Positions 1-7,779 of a stretch of DNA of 64,000 nt are shown here, piece by piece (position 1 is the first letter of the stretch; each line of letters opens with the position of its first letter). Source of the stretch: Oceanospirillaceae bacterium. Its GTDB lineage: Bacteria > Pseudomonadota > Gammaproteobacteria > Pseudomonadales > Balneatricaceae. The translations under genes were made by a program, and so were the position numbers. The stretch is taken from NCBI GenBank assembly GCA_013215505.1, contig JABSQZ010000004.1:122980-186979 (forward strand), given 5' to 3'. The notes beneath the pieces are model-generated. The model was not told where the DNA came from. It saw only the letters and a list, made by a program, of their open reading frames with translations, and did no database searches.

Positions 1-423
1 TGTATAATTCAAAATAGACTAATTAGTTCTATTTTCAATTAAGGTTTTTAGAGCCTTGTTAAGACCTGTTACCAAATGTTTTTTACTTATTTAGAATATG
101 AACATTGGTAAGCCCCTAGTTTTTCAGACCCATATTTGGTTCTCAAAGTGCCTGTTATCAGATTTGTTAAAACGGCAGCTATGTGTCATGAACAGCCTGA
201 CAACTCTTTTTAACAACCTACTAACAAAGTCAATATCCAAGTTTGATTCAATGCGAGCAGCTTTTGGATATGTGGTCACTAACTATGAATCTATTTGAAA
301 TGTTTCTTTGTAAAAATCCCGATTGAAGGTACGACTATGTCTCATGGACAAAATAACAAACCTGATATAATTTAACTTAATAAAATTATTGCTCTTGATA
401 CCAAATTATGAGGAGGAAACAGG
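1..423. other. intergenic, no supported gene
   Basis: AT-rich leader upstream of the solute-binding protein gene. A 66-codon open frame at 98-298 has no clear ribosome binding site and no recognisable protein character. The only clear signal is an AGGAGG-type ribosome binding site just before 424. Confidence 0.5.
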
Positions 424-1248
424 ATGAGACTCGAAAGAGCTACCTGTATTAAGCCGCTTAATCCAAGCTTTTCAAGCCTTCTTCCTCAGATCCGATGTTT
501 CTTGGTATCAATAGTTCTGATCCTTTCGATGTTTATTGATCCCGCAAAAGCTGATCCATTTGCGCTAACTCTGGCAACGGGCGACGATTATCCTCCATAT
601 ACAGACCTTGAACTGCCTCGCGGCGGCATGGCGACTAGTTTGGTGCTCAACGCCTTCGAAAAATCTGGTTATTTTGTTAAAGAAATCAAATGGCTTCCTT
701 GGAGTAGAGGATATGCCCTAGCAGAGCGAGGAAAATATCATGCTACATTCCCCTATGGTTGGACCGCAGAACGCGCAGAATCTTTCTTTTATTCAGATCC
801 TTTCTTTCCGTCGATAAGCTATGCTTGGTCGACCTTGGGGCAATCAAACACTTTAATGAATGAGGAAGATTTATATGGGAAGGTTTTTTGTAACCCACGC
901 GGATATGCTGACTTCGAGAAAATAAGGGGGCTTATGGATCGAAACTTACTCCGCCGTGAGACACCCAATAGCATGGAGCAATGCTTCAAATTGTTGCGGG
1001 CAAAACGGATTGACTTTGTAGCTGCGACCCCTAGCGATGCCATGAATGCACTTTTAGCGGCTGGGATAACGCCAGAAGAGGTTCAACAATCTGGATTCTC
1101 TATTTCAGAATTACCGCATCATCTTATTGTATCTAAAAAATTACCAAGGGCTCAGGAAATAATTGATGCCTTTAACAATGGATTGAAAATACTTCGGGGA
1201 AACGGGAGTTATGAGGCTCTAATAAAAGAATTCAACTGGGTCGAATAA
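424..1248 (+). CDS. periplasmic solute-binding protein (family 3-like)
   Basis: The 274-residue product has a hydrophobic N-terminal segment (about residues 24-40) followed by an AKA-D type signal cleavage region, so it is probably periplasmic. The mature part begins LATGDDYPPYTD and continues with a pattern typical of small type-2 periplasmic binding proteins of the SBP_bac_3 kind (about 230 residues, start with ATGDxYPPY, WxRGYALAERG near residue 98). No permease or ATPase gene lies beside it, so it may be an orphan receptor rather than part of an ABC importer. The start is fixed by AGGAGG eight bases upstream. It is the last clear host gene before the prophage on this side. The ligand cannot be read from the sequence. 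Confidence 0.8.
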   Translation: MRLERATCIKPLNPSFSSLLPQIRCFLVSIVLILSMFIDPAKADPFALTLATGDDYPPYTDLELPRGGMATSLVLNAFEKSGYFVKEIKWLPWSRGYALAERGKYHATFPYGWTAERAESFFYSDPFFPSISYAWSTLGQSNTLMNEEDLYGKVFCNPRGYADFEKIRGLMDRNLLRRETPNSMEQCFKLLRAKRIDFVAATPSDAMNALLAAGITPEEVQQSGFSISELPHHLIVSKKLPRAQEIIDAFNNGLKILRGNGSYEALIKEFNWVE

Positions 1249-1467
1249 ATGAACAAGGCCATTTTTCAATGTTGAATTTGATATGTCCAACGAAGTAATA
1301 AAGAACTGCATTTTTTATCAATTAGACGTTATAGGCAGTGATTTTATCTGGGAAGCACCCAGTTCTCTAGACGAATTTTTAGTTCCAAAAACACCTTTTA
1401 CCAGGGCTCTGAAATGTCGGCTTAGTGTCATTTGCAGACATCAAGCCTTCATCGAAGAAGGCTGTGT

Positions 1468-1872
1468 TCACAAGTTTTTTGTAAACTCCCTATGCATTCT
1501 GACCGAGCTAATAACAACACCCTTAACCAAAAAATCTTCACCCTCTCTTAATTGATAGGTAGAGAATCCTTTACCTGATGAGATGAGTCTTTGGCGCTTG
1601 ATGTCAATTTTCTTGCAAATAAAATCGCCATTTAGATTGGCTACAATAATATCGCCATTCCTTACCTCAACAGCTTCCGAAACAATTAATAAATCACCAC
1701 AATAAATACCGTCTCCAGTCATGGAGTCACCTTCGGCAAAACAGAGATAGGTTGCTTCAGGATGCTGGATTAGGTAGTTCTCTAGGTTCAAACCTTGTTC
1801 TTTATATTCTGTTGCTGGAGACTCAAAGCCTGTCATACCGCATTTAGCGGGCGTGGTAATTATTCTTAACAT
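1468..1872 (-). CDS. umuD: orphan UmuD-like S24 peptidase
   Basis: A 134-residue protein of the UmuD family. The region G15-F-E-S-P-A matches the Gly-Phe-x-Ser-Pro-Ala segment that follows the self-cleavage bond of UmuD. The catalytic serine is S50 (GDSM) and the lysine is K87 (FICKK), 37 residues apart as in E. coli UmuD (S60/K97). UmuD is cleaved with RecA help, and UmuD' then works with UmuC in translesion synthesis. No umuC is present here, so this copy is solo, as with phage P1 HumD. Transcription should be SOS-controlled through the LexA box directly upstream. It lies beyond the tail-tip gene at the left end of the prophage, a usual site for phage cargo genes, but it could be host DNA next to the insertion. 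Confidence 0.87.
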   Translation of the reverse strand: MLRIITTPAKCGMTGFESPATEYKEQGLNLENYLIQHPEATYLCFAEGDSMTGDGIYCGDLLIVSEAVEVRNGDIIVANLNGDFICKKIDIKRQRLISSGKGFSTYQLREGEDFLVKGVVISSVRMHREFTKNL

Positions 1873-1886
1873 GGAGGAAACCTATA

Positions 1887-1902
1887 CTGTATATATGTAC
1901 AG
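1887..1902 (-). promoter_or_regulatory. LexA (SOS) box of umuD
   Basis: CTGTATATATGTACAG fits CTGT-N8-ACAG with an alternating AT core, one base from the E. coli consensus. The palindrome extends outwards (TATACTGT...ACAGTATA). A TATACT hexamer overlaps it in the direction of umuD, so LexA would occlude the promoter. The umuD start codon is only about 15 bases away. Confidence 0.88.
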
Positions 1903-1935
1903 TATAAGGTATTTTCGAAATCGAGCAATCTGTTT

Positions 1936-4900
1936 TTAACCGGCGTAGTTTTTGGCTAGGATTACATAGTCAATTGTCATGTTATTCCTGATATCAATGA
2001 CATTTTTCCAGTTGCCGGTATAAACCGAATATTCCCAATAAGCACTTAGGAAAACTTCATTTGCTGAGCTTTGATTGCCTTTATCCCAGACCAACCTTTT
2101 ATTAAGAGGCTCGGCAACATACGAGGCACCGCCCCCACCCTTTGCGCCATTGTAGGTGTCAAAATCTTTACGCCCATTTGTTGTGGTGCTGCCTATTTGG
2201 TAATAGGTGTATGAGCTGGTTAGATAGCTATATAAGGAATCTACCCTGTTCCCACTGATGGAGTTCCAATGTGGGTATCTTGAGAACGCCGGACTGCCAT
2301 TGTTTGAGGTGATAATCACTTGTAGATCGTCAAAATCATAGGTACCACCCAGGCTAATTGCCTTACCGATAGACCCATCAGCATTGCGCCCTTGGACGTT
2401 CACTGAACCACTTGCAATTATAGTCATGAGGTCTGGTGTTAGTGCGGATGTGCGCCCATTGCCTGATACTCTAACCACTTGATTGCCCGATCCATCATCG
2501 CCAATCAATATTTTTTCATTGCCATCACCGTCGTACATCACAAACTGATTGTTTTGCGCATCGAGCACCATTTTCCCATTAGCGCTTACCAACTGCACGA
2601 CACCAGTTTCATCAACAATGAATTTGTTATTGATGTTAATGCTGCCGCCAGTGATATAGCCCAGATATGCATTGATTGCGCTTAAGGACTCCACAAACAT
2701 ATTCGCCGCAGTAACAGAATTGGCTGCCAGGTGTGGTGTCTCAATGCTGTTTTCTGCAATCTCGGTCTTTCCGATTAGCCGGCGCGTTAACGAATAGGCC
2801 GCTGACACCGTTAAATCATCATCACCCCATACATCTACCCCGGCCACTCTCAAATACACCGTGCTGCCATCAGTGGGCAGCGGGACCGCTATTAATAGTT
2901 CAGAGCTAAGGGCTATTGATTGATTGAATACGCTGGCAACAAAATTTGCATCACTTCCCTGCCATACCCTAACACCGGCATAATCAGTTTCGTTTGGAGT
3001 AGTGACGGTGATAATTGCCTGGTCGATAATGGCTTCAACTTGCACTGCACCTAACGCGCCAATCTGTGGATTAGTAGCTGCTAAATCTGCTGACTGAGTG
3101 CTACTTGCACCCAGGCTATCGAGCGCCCACACCTTTACTGTGAATGTCCGGCCTACTCCGTCCCCTTCTGCCTCTTTGTAGCTATAACTGTATTCTGGAT
3201 TGGTCGTGCCTTCTGTGCGTTTAATCGCGCCTGTATCGTCATGGATGGACACTCGCCAGTTACTTATGCCTGGCGCGGCATCCCATTTAATCTTGCAGTG
3301 TCTGCCAACAAACGGCTCTGACAAGGCTAAATTTGTGGGTGAGTTTGGCCTTAATGCGTCTTGATCTTCAGTTGAATATGAAACCTCCTGCTCTAACCAG
3401 GGGCCAATTACAGCGCTCATAGGACGAATGCGGAAACGATTGACGGTCTTATCAAAGGGAGCTTGGTACCAAAGATCAGAAGTTGTAACCAGGCTCTGCC
3501 AACTGGATCCAGCATTGCGGCTAGTCTCAAGAATGAAGCGCTCGGCATTTGTAACAGGCGACCAAGTAACATTCAGCACCGGGCTGGAGTATCCGCCCGT
3601 AAAGCTAATACGCAAACCTCGGACTTGTTCCAAGTCTTGGCTAAACACTGAAGGCAAAGCAGGCACAGGCATAGTGCCGTTATCGATCAGGTCATCATAA
3701 TTATGGACTCTGGGGTCGTCGTATTCACCAGACAGCTCGAACTGTAGCCCACCTACCGGCGATATATTGCGCATAATAAATCTGCGGTTTTGTTTATCTG
3801 CTACCCCGAATTGAAAGCTGGTTCGTTTTCTGACAAAACCGGTATAGATAACTGCATTCTCGCTAGTGCTAATGACCACTTGATGCGGACTATCTCCCTC
3901 AGTCACTGCAAAGATCCCCTGCGGCTGATTCAGAATGTCAGCCAACTGAATAACGTGTGTTTGCCCCTCTTCGAAGACTACCGGCTCAGACAACGTTAAG
4001 AGGGTTTCACCGCCGACAATCTCTGCTGCTTCTACAGTGCCACTGGTTCCCCAGTTAGACAAAGCATGGCTAATCGCTATGCTGCTGCCATAGTCTGGAA
4101 GTCCACCAGCCAGCTCAGTTTTAAAGACGACACTGCGGTTTCTAAACTCTGTTACAGCCGCTAAAAACATCCCTTCTCGATAAGCATGCTGTCTTGTTGT
4201 TACGCCTTCTAGCTTAACCTTTTTCGGGTTTAAACTGGTATTACCGGGCAGCGCGCAGATGATTGTTTGTGGCAGGTTGGTTTCGTTATCAATATATGTG
4301 ACTTCGACAGAATCATCTGCCCACTGGTCCTGTGTTGTATACGGGATTTGTGGCGAACCATTGATAATCTCAGTCATGCCGAATTGATAATCGGCAACTG
4401 CTTTGGGCTCATCCCTGACAATGCTATAAACACCGGCATGCTCAATTTTAACCGCTCTGCCTGCTCTACAAATTAACTGCAGTGCGCTGTCGAGTGTGCC
4501 CTTAGTATCAAACCGATAATCAAAATAATCGCCTCGGGCGTCCCATATATCAGCCAAGCGTTTGATGGGTTCAAGGTCTAAATACTCATCGGCATAACCG
4601 CCGCCCCACTTCCCTTTCACCATGTCACAAAAAGCCCAGGCAATGTTTCTGCTTGGCTGATCTGCAACCCATGCGCTGCCGTCCCAAACATCAACTAAGC
4701 GCTGATCCATGCAACTGAATTTTCGCTCGGACTGCCCGGACAGTTGCCCTGTGACTAAGATTTTTACTGCCCAGACTGTGTGATCATATGTGGCGTCAGA
4801 TTCAATGAAAGCCTTTAGCTCGCTCCAGATCAGATCATCGCGCAAACGGCTATTGCCAACACTGGTTGTATTGGTTCTTTGCACCCGGATTTCATAGCGA

Positions 4901-5859
4901 CCTGCAGGGACGTTTTGACCAACTGTATGACGGATAGCATCATTTGTTTTGTCTGTGATCGAATGAGTTAGCAGCGGCAACCACCCACCTATTGCCACTC
5001 CACTATCATCAATTTCTCGATATTCAGCGCTAGCAGTTACTGTTGCATTAACCAAATCGCCATTATCATTATGCAAATACAAGCCATTTAATATTAGATC
5101 TATCTCGATGCGTGTACATTGAACACCGTTAGGACATACAGTAAAGGGACCGGACCAGCCAACGAAATCAGGATCACTCGTGGCATGCAGATCAAGGTTG
5201 GCTACTTCATCTGAAGTAATAACTTCTGAGGCGAACAATTCAACCTTTTCGCCTGGCGCGCACAGCTGCTCGGTAATGCTCTCAAATCTATCAAAGGGAG
5301 TGTCACCAATTTTCCTGCCTGATAGCTGGTGTTTGCCCTGGCCAATCGAAAATAAATTGAATAAGTATTGCTTGCCGTTCTCGTAGCGTCGATAAGGCTG
5401 CGCTGCAAAATCTGGGTTTGCTCTATGGAGGCCATAGCTGACCGGGATGGGCTGGCCTAATCGGGCATTATTACCCTGGGCGCTGGCGTCATATGTGGGG
5501 GATTGTTCGGGAAGGTCGCGGAAGTCTTTTTGCTGCTGCTGTCCCTTCATTTTGCGCATTTGCACATAAGAATAGGCAGCTGTACCGGCAGAAATAGCGG
5601 CTATTGCGATTGTAATCGGATCGAAAAACGGCCGGGGGCTCAATACAACAACATCACCTTCAGCAACTTTTAGTTCTCCCCAGTTTGCTGGGTCTATTTG
5701 CTTACCCTGAATACGGGCGATTACTGGCTGCGTTGGTCCGGGGATGTGTTTAGAGGTGAATTTAGAAAGGATCTGATCAAGTGATTGACCGGGCTCTATA
5801 TCAACCATGTGAGCATTTAGGGGATTAAATAGATGGGGCTGAATTTGTAGTTGGCACAT
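1936..5859 (-). CDS. tail-tip / host-specificity protein (TipJ, gpJ-like)
   Basis: A 1307-residue tail-tip protein that should form the distal end of the siphophage tail and contact the receptor. The N-terminal 90 residues hold a small fold resembling the gpI-like region, then a hydrophobic Ala-rich segment (about 82-100) and the conserved TipJ-type core (GNNARLGQPIPVSYG near residue 130). Fibronectin-III-like stretches follow at about 735-830 and 845-930. The C-terminal 300 residues (IETPHLAANSVTAANMF and onward) resemble the DUF1983-like central fibre region of gpJ and probably carry receptor specificity. It is the last structural gene of the late operon, and its start overlaps the end of the NlpC/P60 gene by 35 bases. 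Confidence 0.92.
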   Translation of the reverse strand: MCQLQIQPHLFNPLNAHMVDIEPGQSLDQILSKFTSKHIPGPTQPVIARIQGKQIDPANWGELKVAEGDVVVLSPRPFFDPITIAIAAISAGTAAYSYVQMRKMKGQQQQKDFRDLPEQSPTYDASAQGNNARLGQPIPVSYGLHRANPDFAAQPYRRYENGKQYLFNLFSIGQGKHQLSGRKIGDTPFDRFESITEQLCAPGEKVELFASEVITSDEVANLDLHATSDPDFVGWSGPFTVCPNGVQCTRIEIDLILNGLYLHNDNGDLVNATVTASAEYREIDDSGVAIGGWLPLLTHSITDKTNDAIRHTVGQNVPAGRYEIRVQRTNTTSVGNSRLRDDLIWSELKAFIESDATYDHTVWAVKILVTGQLSGQSERKFSCMDQRLVDVWDGSAWVADQPSRNIAWAFCDMVKGKWGGGYADEYLDLEPIKRLADIWDARGDYFDYRFDTKGTLDSALQLICRAGRAVKIEHAGVYSIVRDEPKAVADYQFGMTEIINGSPQIPYTTQDQWADDSVEVTYIDNETNLPQTIICALPGNTSLNPKKVKLEGVTTRQHAYREGMFLAAVTEFRNRSVVFKTELAGGLPDYGSSIAISHALSNWGTSGTVEAAEIVGGETLLTLSEPVVFEEGQTHVIQLADILNQPQGIFAVTEGDSPHQVVISTSENAVIYTGFVRKRTSFQFGVADKQNRRFIMRNISPVGGLQFELSGEYDDPRVHNYDDLIDNGTMPVPALPSVFSQDLEQVRGLRISFTGGYSSPVLNVTWSPVTNAERFILETSRNAGSSWQSLVTTSDLWYQAPFDKTVNRFRIRPMSAVIGPWLEQEVSYSTEDQDALRPNSPTNLALSEPFVGRHCKIKWDAAPGISNWRVSIHDDTGAIKRTEGTTNPEYSYSYKEAEGDGVGRTFTVKVWALDSLGASSTQSADLAATNPQIGALGAVQVEAIIDQAIITVTTPNETDYAGVRVWQGSDANFVASVFNQSIALSSELLIAVPLPTDGSTVYLRVAGVDVWGDDDLTVSAAYSLTRRLIGKTEIAENSIETPHLAANSVTAANMFVESLSAINAYLGYITGGSININNKFIVDETGVVQLVSANGKMVLDAQNNQFVMYDGDGNEKILIGDDGSGNQVVRVSGNGRTSALTPDLMTIIASGSVNVQGRNADGSIGKAISLGGTYDFDDLQVIITSNNGSPAFSRYPHWNSISGNRVDSLYSYLTSSYTYYQIGSTTTNGRKDFDTYNGAKGGGGASYVAEPLNKRLVWDKGNQSSANEVFLSAYWEYSVYTGNWKNVIDIRNNMTIDYVILAKNYAG

Positions 5860-6250
5860 ATTTCCAGTATTCCACTTTGTTGAAATTGTTTAGCTCATGT
5901 CTGTTATCTAGCGACACACCGATACCATCACGGCAGTGCAATAAGCGGCCGCCGTTAATGTCTAGCCACATTCCTACGTGGTGCCACAAACGAGCCGCTG
6001 ACATAAGCACTAAGCAACCGTCTTCAGGCTGTTGCACTTGCACCCAGTTGCCGGTTTTAATCTCTTTGGCGACCACTCTATGAAAAGATTTCGGGTTCGC
6101 CGTGGGTATCTCTAAGTGGCGATCAAGATCTAAATTGAATTTCTGTTTAAAGCCAAAGCAAACCAGCCCCCAGCAATCAAAATACTCTGGTCCAGTGGCG
6201 TATTGCTGCCAATGTTTGCCAATCAAACCAGCAACCCAAAGATTGTTCAT
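5825..6250 (-). CDS. NlpC/P60-type tail assembly protein (gpK-like)
   Basis: A 141-residue protein with a permuted-papain-like pattern: cysteine in YFDCWGLV (residue 26) and histidine in LWHHVGMW (about residue 92). In lambdoid tails this domain belongs to gpK, which sits at the tail tip and is thought to cut peptidoglycan or act in tip assembly. It lies between DUF1833 and TipJ genes, the usual order. Its start overlaps the preceding stop by four bases (ATGA). There is no MPN/JAB domain, so it is the short form of gpK. Confidence 0.88.
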   Translation of the reverse strand: MNNLWVAGLIGKHWQQYATGPEYFDCWGLVCFGFKQKFNLDLDRHLEIPTANPKSFHRVVAKEIKTGNWVQVQQPEDGCLVLMSAARLWHHVGMWLDINGGRLLHCRDGIGVSLDNRHELNNFNKVEYWKYVPTTNSAPSI

Positions 6251-6780
6251 GATGCAAGCGCCGGATGAGTTGCAAGCTCATATAAAATAGAGGGAATGGT
6301 TTTGTTAATGGTGTCGTTAAAGACCAGGGAGCATTGAACTCGGGCCCCGGAAATAGTCGGATTGATGACGGTCAGACGGTTATCAATGCGCCCCGGATAG
6401 TCAAGGTTGGTTTCTGCATATTCCCGCACAACCGCAGTTATCCGCAGGCGCTCAGAGTGATCGGCGACTTGCTCTAATTGATTAACTGCATCCGTAGACA
6501 GTGAATCTAAAATAAGCTGAATGTCTCTGCGGCCATGTGTGGATTTTTCCGGGAATTTAATCGAGAAAGCACCGGCCTGAAATGTGGCAACATCACCATT
6601 TTCGAGGGTGACCGTTAGCGGCTCTAATCGATAATTAACTAACCTGATTCTGCCGGGAGCCATGCCTTCCATATTGAATGCCGGGTGTATGAGCTCAATA
6701 CATTGAAACTTAAATGTACCTGTAGGCACACTGGCATAAATTTCATCGAGCAGTTGTCGTGCTATTGCTGCGTTACTCAT
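6247..6780 (-). CDS. DUF1833-type tail assembly protein
   Basis: A 177-residue protein matching the DUF1833 family (a minor tail component, equivalent in position to gpL). I chose the ATG at 6780 rather than the upstream one at 6843 because it overlaps the previous stop codon by ATGAGTAA, the normal coupled arrangement here, and because the family begins with a helix like NAAIARQLLDEIYAS. Typical features are ELIHPAF near residue 30 and the YPGRIDNRLTVIN segment near residue 130. It lies just before the NlpC/P60 gene. Confidence 0.82.
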   Translation of the reverse strand: MSNAAIARQLLDEIYASVPTGTFKFQCIELIHPAFNMEGMAPGRIRLVNYRLEPLTVTLENGDVATFQAGAFSIKFPEKSTHGRRDIQLILDSLSTDAVNQLEQVADHSERLRITAVVREYAETNLDYPGRIDNRLTVINPTISGARVQCSLVFNDTINKTIPSILYELATHPALAS

Positions 6781-7111
6781 GCCAAAACCCGTTTGTGCAG
6801 TGCCTGATTTCGTGAACAATGTAGCCATCGAAATCATTAACATTCATATAGAGCTCGCAAGCACCAGCTAATGATTCAGGAATCGCGCAAGCTTCAGCTT
6901 TGTGCCCACATTTACCCCTAACCGCTGCAGCAGTCTGCAAAAGGTTAAGATTGATTACATACCGTTTGGCCTCGGGCGCTATCAATTCAGGAACAATAGG
7001 AATTCCTTTGTCAGCTATCCGGCTCCCGGTCATGTTTGAGCAGCCTGATGCAACTAACAGGCACAAAAAAGCCGCACTGAATGCGGCTAATTTAAGAGTG
7101 GGCCGGATCAC
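6773..7111 (-). CDS. small lipoprotein with HExxH motif
   Basis: A 112-residue protein with a lipoprotein signal peptide: hydrophobic residues 8-21, then lipobox LVASGC with the lipidated cysteine at 24. Its C-terminus carries HEIRH (HExxH, the zinc-metallopeptidase signature), followed by CTNGFWHE, giving a possible third histidine ligand four residues after NG. It lies inside the tail operon between a gene of unknown function and DUF1833 and overlaps both neighbours by a few bases. Location and lipid anchor suggest a role at the cell envelope, either tail-associated or as a lysogenic-conversion factor. I do not recognise a named family. Peptidase activity is inferred from the motif alone. 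Confidence 0.75.
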   Translation of the reverse strand: MIRPTLKLAAFSAAFLCLLVASGCSNMTGSRIADKGIPIVPELIAPEAKRYVINLNLLQTAAAVRGKCGHKAEACAIPESLAGACELYMNVNDFDGYIVHEIRHCTNGFWHE

Positions 7112-7779
7112 AATATCACCTCTGGCTCTGGCTCCACTGGGTCTAATATATCGCGCAAGAGCTGTTTAGCATTAACCAATGTCTTACGCTTATCAACACT
7201 GTGGATGGTTGAGCTCTCAATAAAATCATTGAGAATGTTAATAGTCGGGATTATTTCAACCACTGCCAGTGTTAGCTCATCTGCAGCGGCTATCAATGCC
7301 CCTGCGAAGCGCTGAGCCACCAGCTGCCAATCATCAATAGATACAGCAATCAAGATTGCTAATGCTGCAGCATGCGATTCTGTGGCTGTAACATGGGAGG
7401 GGTTTGGAATATCTGCGCCGGTTTCATCTTGAATTATTTCAGCTGGCGCTTCATCGCTCTCAAGTAGCAGAGTTGTGGTTTTAAATACTCGCAGCGCTGA
7501 CTGGATATCTATCAGCGTTGCTAAGTGGTTATTGTCCTCAATAGCCTGCCTGGCCATCGCAGCTGCAGACAATGCTCTGGGCATATACTGTTCATCGCGA
7601 TATTTTATCGCCCCAGTTGCGTCATAACTCTCGGGCAGAATCTCCAGCAGTAGCGCATCATTAACTCTGGCTAATAGTTGTTCATCACCATGCTTTTGAA
7701 TCTGCGCGTTAAATGCCTCCTGGCGCTTTCGAATCTGGTTTACAGTCCATACTTTACGATCTGTAACTAAATTAATCAT
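7108..7779 (-). CDS. phage tail-region protein, unknown function
   Basis: A 223-residue helical protein without recognised domains. It is rich in Ala and Leu, has no signal peptide, and ends in an acidic proline-rich tail (EPEPEVIL). It lies directly after the fibre-like gene (overlap of four bases) and before the lipoprotein gene, so a fibre-chaperone or tail-accessory role is possible. That is inference from position only. Confidence 0.7.
   Translation of the reverse strand: MINLVTDRKVWTVNQIRKRQEAFNAQIQKHGDEQLLARVNDALLLEILPESYDATGAIKYRDEQYMPRALSAAAMARQAIEDNNHLATLIDIQSALRVFKTTTLLLESDEAPAEIIQDETGADIPNPSHVTATESHAAALAILIAVSIDDWQLVAQRFAGALIAAADELTLAVVEIIPTINILNDFIESSTIHSVDKRKTLVNAKQLLRDILDPVEPEPEVIL

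Noticed and set aside
98-298. 66-codon plus-strand open frame
   Set aside because: No ribosome binding site, no protein-like composition, and AT-rich intergenic context.
1283-1555. 90-codon plus-strand frame between the solute-binding gene and umuD
   Set aside because: Runs antisense into umuD and has no known family; probably chance.
3428-3700. Plus-strand frames inside the tail-tip gene
   Set aside because: Antisense shadows of a well-supported phage gene.
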